Assembly (NCBI GenBank): GCA_026390045.1
Contig: JAPLGR010000185.1
Span: forward strand, 1 to 6,915
Direction: 5' to 3'
DNA: 6,915 bases
Source of the DNA: Chloroflexota bacterium
GTDB lineage: Bacteria > Chloroflexota > Anaerolineae > Anaerolineales > E44-bin32
Below, one piece after another: positions 4,695-6,915 of the stretch (positions are counted from its first letter, which is position 1; each line of letters opens with the position of its first letter). The notes below the pieces were generated by a model. It saw only the letters and a list, made by a program, of their open reading frames with translations. It was not told the DNA's origin and did no database searches. The translations under genes were made by a program, and so were the position numbers.

Positions 4695-6692
4695 ATGACC
4701 AGGAAGCGATCCCGTTCATGGGTCTGGCAGATTGTGCTCTTCCTCGTTCTGAGCATCCTGTTCTCCGCACTGCCTTTCGCCTTCGCCCTTCTCCTCGACA
4801 AGTCGAGCGTCCCACTGGCGATCATCACTGCCTGGTACGCGGCCTTCCCGCCGGTGATCCTGCTCATCCTAGCCTGGCTTCTGTATCACGATGAGCCGAG
4901 CTGGGCGGCCATCGCCGGGCGCATGGCGGTGAGCGTCGGGATCTGGTTCGGCCTCCAGGCGCTCTTCGCAGCGCTGGTCAAGGTGCACGTCCTGGTGCGG
5001 CTCCTTGCGCTTCCGGCCACCCTCGCAGGCGACAAGGGGTACATTCTGGGAACGCTGATCTTCCTGGTCGGCGGCCTGGCACTGTGGATCGCAGGCCCGC
5101 GCCTGGGTCTAGCGCGGGCATCCGCGCCCAACAAGACCGCATTCGCAGTGGGCACCGCCGCGTTCCTGGGGCTGGCCGTGCTTGGCCTCGCCCTGCTGAT
5201 CGCGCTGACCACCGTCAAGGCCACAGCTCTACCCTCCGGTGGGCCGGAAGCTCCCACCAAGGACGAGGTCTTCGGCTACGCCACCGATGTCTACAACATG
5301 GGCATCCGCCGTCCCGGCTGGCCTGCCACTGAGCAGGTAAGGGACTACGTTGTCAGTCAGCTCAAGTCGTTCGGCTTTGAGGACGTGAAGGTCGAGCCGT
5401 ACACGTTCGACCTGTGGAGGGAGAACGCGTGGAGCCTGACGGTTGAGCCATCCGGCGAGGCGTGGCAGCCAGAAACGTACTTCTACCCCTACTCAGGCCC
5501 CACCAGTCCAGACGGGGTCGAGGCAGAGTTGGTCTACGTTGGCGAGCCGACCGAAGAGAACTTCGCCGCAGCCGACGTGGCGGGCAAGATTGTCCTGGTC
5601 GACCTCCCGGCGACCGACATCAGCTGGGATCAGATGAAGCTCTTCACCTTCATTGCCTATGATCCGGACAAGACGGCCGAAGGATGGTCGCATCCCTACC
5701 CAATCGGCTGGCCGGTGCTCGAAGTGTCTGCCCTGGCCGAAGCGCACGGCGCCGCCGGGTTGGTGGGCATCCTGCACGAGTACCCTGAGATGGGGACCTT
5801 CACCTACTACGCCCCATACGACGGCGAGATCCGGCCCGTGCCGGGTCTGTATGTGCGGGATGAGGATGGTCAGCGGCTGATCGATCAGATCCAGGCCGGG
5901 ACCACCCGCGCCCGGCTGGTACTCGACGCGGAAGTATCCAAGGGCGGCGGCACGGCCTGGACGGTTTACGGCATGCTGCCCGGCCAGCGCGACGACATCG
6001 TGATGGTGCACACCCACTACGACGCTCCGTGGCAATCCGGCATCGAGGATTCGGGGGGCATCGGGATGGTGCTGGGCCTGGCCCGCTACTATGCCGAGCT
6101 GCCCGCCGACCAGCGCGAGCACACGATGGTCTTCTATTTCGGGGGCACACACATGATCGGCGCGCGTGCCAACACCGCCTTCATGGAGGCGCACACCGAC
6201 GATGTCATGTCCAAGCTGGTGGTCGACATCGCCATTGAGCACATCGCCGACGACTACAACCCGCCCGCCGCGCCGGCCGGCCTGGTCGAGCCGCGCGGCA
6301 ACTTCATCTTCGAGAACCCGGTGATGGTGTCCGCCCTGGCGGGGTCGGTGGCCACGCACGGCTCGTATCGCACGCTGCTCTTCCCCACCGGCACGCCGCT
6401 GGGCGTTCCGACTGATGCCGGGATGTTTGCCGAAGCAGGCTATCCCGTCTCCAGCCTGATCAGCGGCCCGGTGTGGCTGTTTGACGACGACGACACGCTC
6501 GAGCGAGTGGCTGTCAACGAACTGGCCCCGCTCTCGGCCATGTACATCGACTTCATCGGGCGGCTGGGCCGGGTCGCCGATCCGCTGCTGCGCTTCAACC
6601 TGAACGTCTGGACCGTGATCGTCACGGCCGTCGTGCTCCTTCCGCTAGCGACGTTCAGCGCCGCCCGCTGGCCACGCAAGGAAGGCAAGTAG
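4695..6692 (+). CDS. Membrane-anchored M28-family zinc peptidase with PA domain and atypical metal site
   Basis: The 665-residue protein has a basic N-terminus (TRKRSRS) and about five membrane helices (roughly 11-34, 40-63, 75-97, 117-134, 148-172). A large soluble part follows, then one C-terminal helix (about 638-656) and a basic tail. Positive-inside charges put both ends in the cytoplasm and the soluble part outside. That part has an M28 start (about 186-250), an inserted PA-like domain (about 262-415, with ELVYVGEPTEENF, AGKIVLVDLP and EAHGAAGLVGILHEY) and the M28 core. Core metal positions: His441 in HTHYDAP, Asp452 in EDSGG and Asp511 in VVDIAIEH fit the family. Where M28 enzymes have the catalytic/ligand Glu-Glu, this protein reads Thr485-His486 (GGTHMIGA). 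Where they have the last His ligand (yH..xDT), it reads FDDDDT (596-601). The fold assignment is firm; hydrolysis is uncertain, and it may be a divergent metallopeptidase or a binding protein. It stands alone and ends in TAG, with a hairpin 20 bases on. Confidence 0.88.
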   Translation: MTRKRSRSWVWQIVLFLVLSILFSALPFAFALLLDKSSVPLAIITAWYAAFPPVILLILAWLLYHDEPSWAAIAGRMAVSVGIWFGLQALFAALVKVHVLVRLLALPATLAGDKGYILGTLIFLVGGLALWIAGPRLGLARASAPNKTAFAVGTAAFLGLAVLGLALLIALTTVKATALPSGGPEAPTKDEVFGYATDVYNMGIRRPGWPATEQVRDYVVSQLKSFGFEDVKVEPYTFDLWRENAWSLTVEPSGEAWQPETYFYPYSGPTSPDGVEAELVYVGEPTEENFAAADVAGKIVLVDLPATDISWDQMKLFTFIAYDPDKTAEGWSHPYPIGWPVLEVSALAEAHGAAGLVGILHEYPEMGTFTYYAPYDGEIRPVPGLYVRDEDGQRLIDQIQAGTTRARLVLDAEVSKGGGTAWTVYGMLPGQRDDIVMVHTHYDAPWQSGIEDSGGIGMVLGLARYYAELPADQREHTMVFYFGGTHMIGARANTAFMEAHTDDVMSKLVVDIAIEHIADDYNPPAAPAGLVEPRGNFIFENPVMVSALAGSVATHGSYRTLLFPTGTPLGVPTDAGMFAEAGYPVSSLISGPVWLFDDDDTLERVAVNELAPLSAMYIDFIGRLGRVADPLLRFNLNVWTVIVTAVVLLPLATFSAARWPRKEGK

Positions 6693-6712
6693 CCTGGCTT
6701 CGGAGGAATGAA

Positions 6713-6741
6713 GGGGCCCGGCGGAGATCCTGCCGGGCCCC
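6713..6741 (+). terminator. Strong GC hairpin after the peptidase gene
   Basis: GGGGCCCGGC (6713-6722), a 9-base loop, then GCCGGGCCCC (6732-6741) make a perfect 10-bp all-GC stem starting 20 bases after the TAG at 6690-6692. Its position fits a transcription terminator for the peptidase. No T-run follows (ACAACTACAATCCCC), so it is not a textbook intrinsic terminator. It may act with Rho or protect the 3' end. Confidence 0.6.
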
Positions 6742-6915
6742 ACAACTACAATCCCCACACAATCCCGTCATCCCCCGTTAATGGAACCCTGATATCGTTC
6801 ATCCACAATGATAGACGTCGGGACAAACTGAGGGTCTCCAGCGGTTCGGTCCCGCGTCCGAGCATGACGATCTCAATAGATCAGAAAGGTAGACAGGTAG
6901 AGCTATGTCAGGACG
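6742..6915. other. Intergenic tail of the window with a possible start codon at its edge
   Basis: No gene is visible in these 174 bases. An ATG at 6905 (reading MSGR to the edge) is preceded by a weak purine-rich stretch (AGGTAGAG, 6895-6902) and could begin the next plus-strand gene. A short inverted repeat, GATCT-CAAT-AGATC (6869-6882), lies just upstream and might be a regulator site for that gene. Both are suggestions only. Confidence 0.25.

Noticed and set aside
5493..6359. Long minus-strand open frame (288 codons) opposite the peptidase
   Set aside because: It lies wholly antisense to the well-supported peptidase, is His/Gly/Val-rich as expected of a GC-rich shadow frame, and has no family resemblance.
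1..6915. CRISPR array, tRNA, rRNA, insertion sequence or attachment site
   Set aside because: No regularly spaced direct repeats, cloverleaf-like sequence, transposase motifs or long terminal inverted repeats were seen on either strand.

Overview
The window is GC-rich bacterial DNA. It carries three genes on the minus strand, one on the plus strand, and long stretches with no convincing gene. Tightly spaced AGGAGG-type ribosome binding sites support a bacterial origin. The sugar-binding lipoprotein has a lipobox followed by an Ala/Pro-rich linker, and there is a large membrane-anchored M28 peptidase. Both would suit Chloroflexota (Anaerolineae-like) environmental bacteria, but this is inference; nothing here fixes the taxon.

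Layout. 1-972 (minus): the N-terminal 324 residues of an RbsB-like sugar ABC transporter lipoprotein, running off the left edge. 973 to about 1915: GC-rich DNA in which I see no convincing gene. An open frame covers 1378-1915 only because the DUF169 frame runs on without a stop. About 1915-2664 (minus): a DUF169 (COG2043) protein. 2665-2897: a spacer with one small perfect hairpin. 2898-4331 (minus): a 4-hydroxybutyryl-CoA dehydratase (AbfD)-like flavin/[4Fe-4S] enzyme. Its reading frame is full-length but interrupted by one in-frame TAG at codon 192. 4332-4694: a divergent intergenic region. 4695-6692 (plus): a six-helix membrane protein with an extracytoplasmic PA + M28 peptidase module whose metal site departs from the family consensus. 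6713-6741: a strong hairpin. 6742-6915: no clear gene, with a possible start codon at the right edge.

How the genes may work together. Read 5' to 3', the minus-strand order is AbfD-like enzyme, DUF169 protein, sugar-type binding lipoprotein. This could be the edge of an uptake and degradation locus whose permease and ATPase would lie beyond position 1. The gaps (233 bp, then 405 to about 940 bp) are too wide for a tight operon. The peptidase is transcribed divergently and looks functionally separate.

The two most interesting points are the lone amber codon in an otherwise intact AbfD-like gene with all four Fe-S ligands present, and the M28 domain in which the usual Glu-Glu pair reads Thr-His and the terminal His is missing. 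I found no CRISPR array, tRNA, rRNA or insertion sequence.
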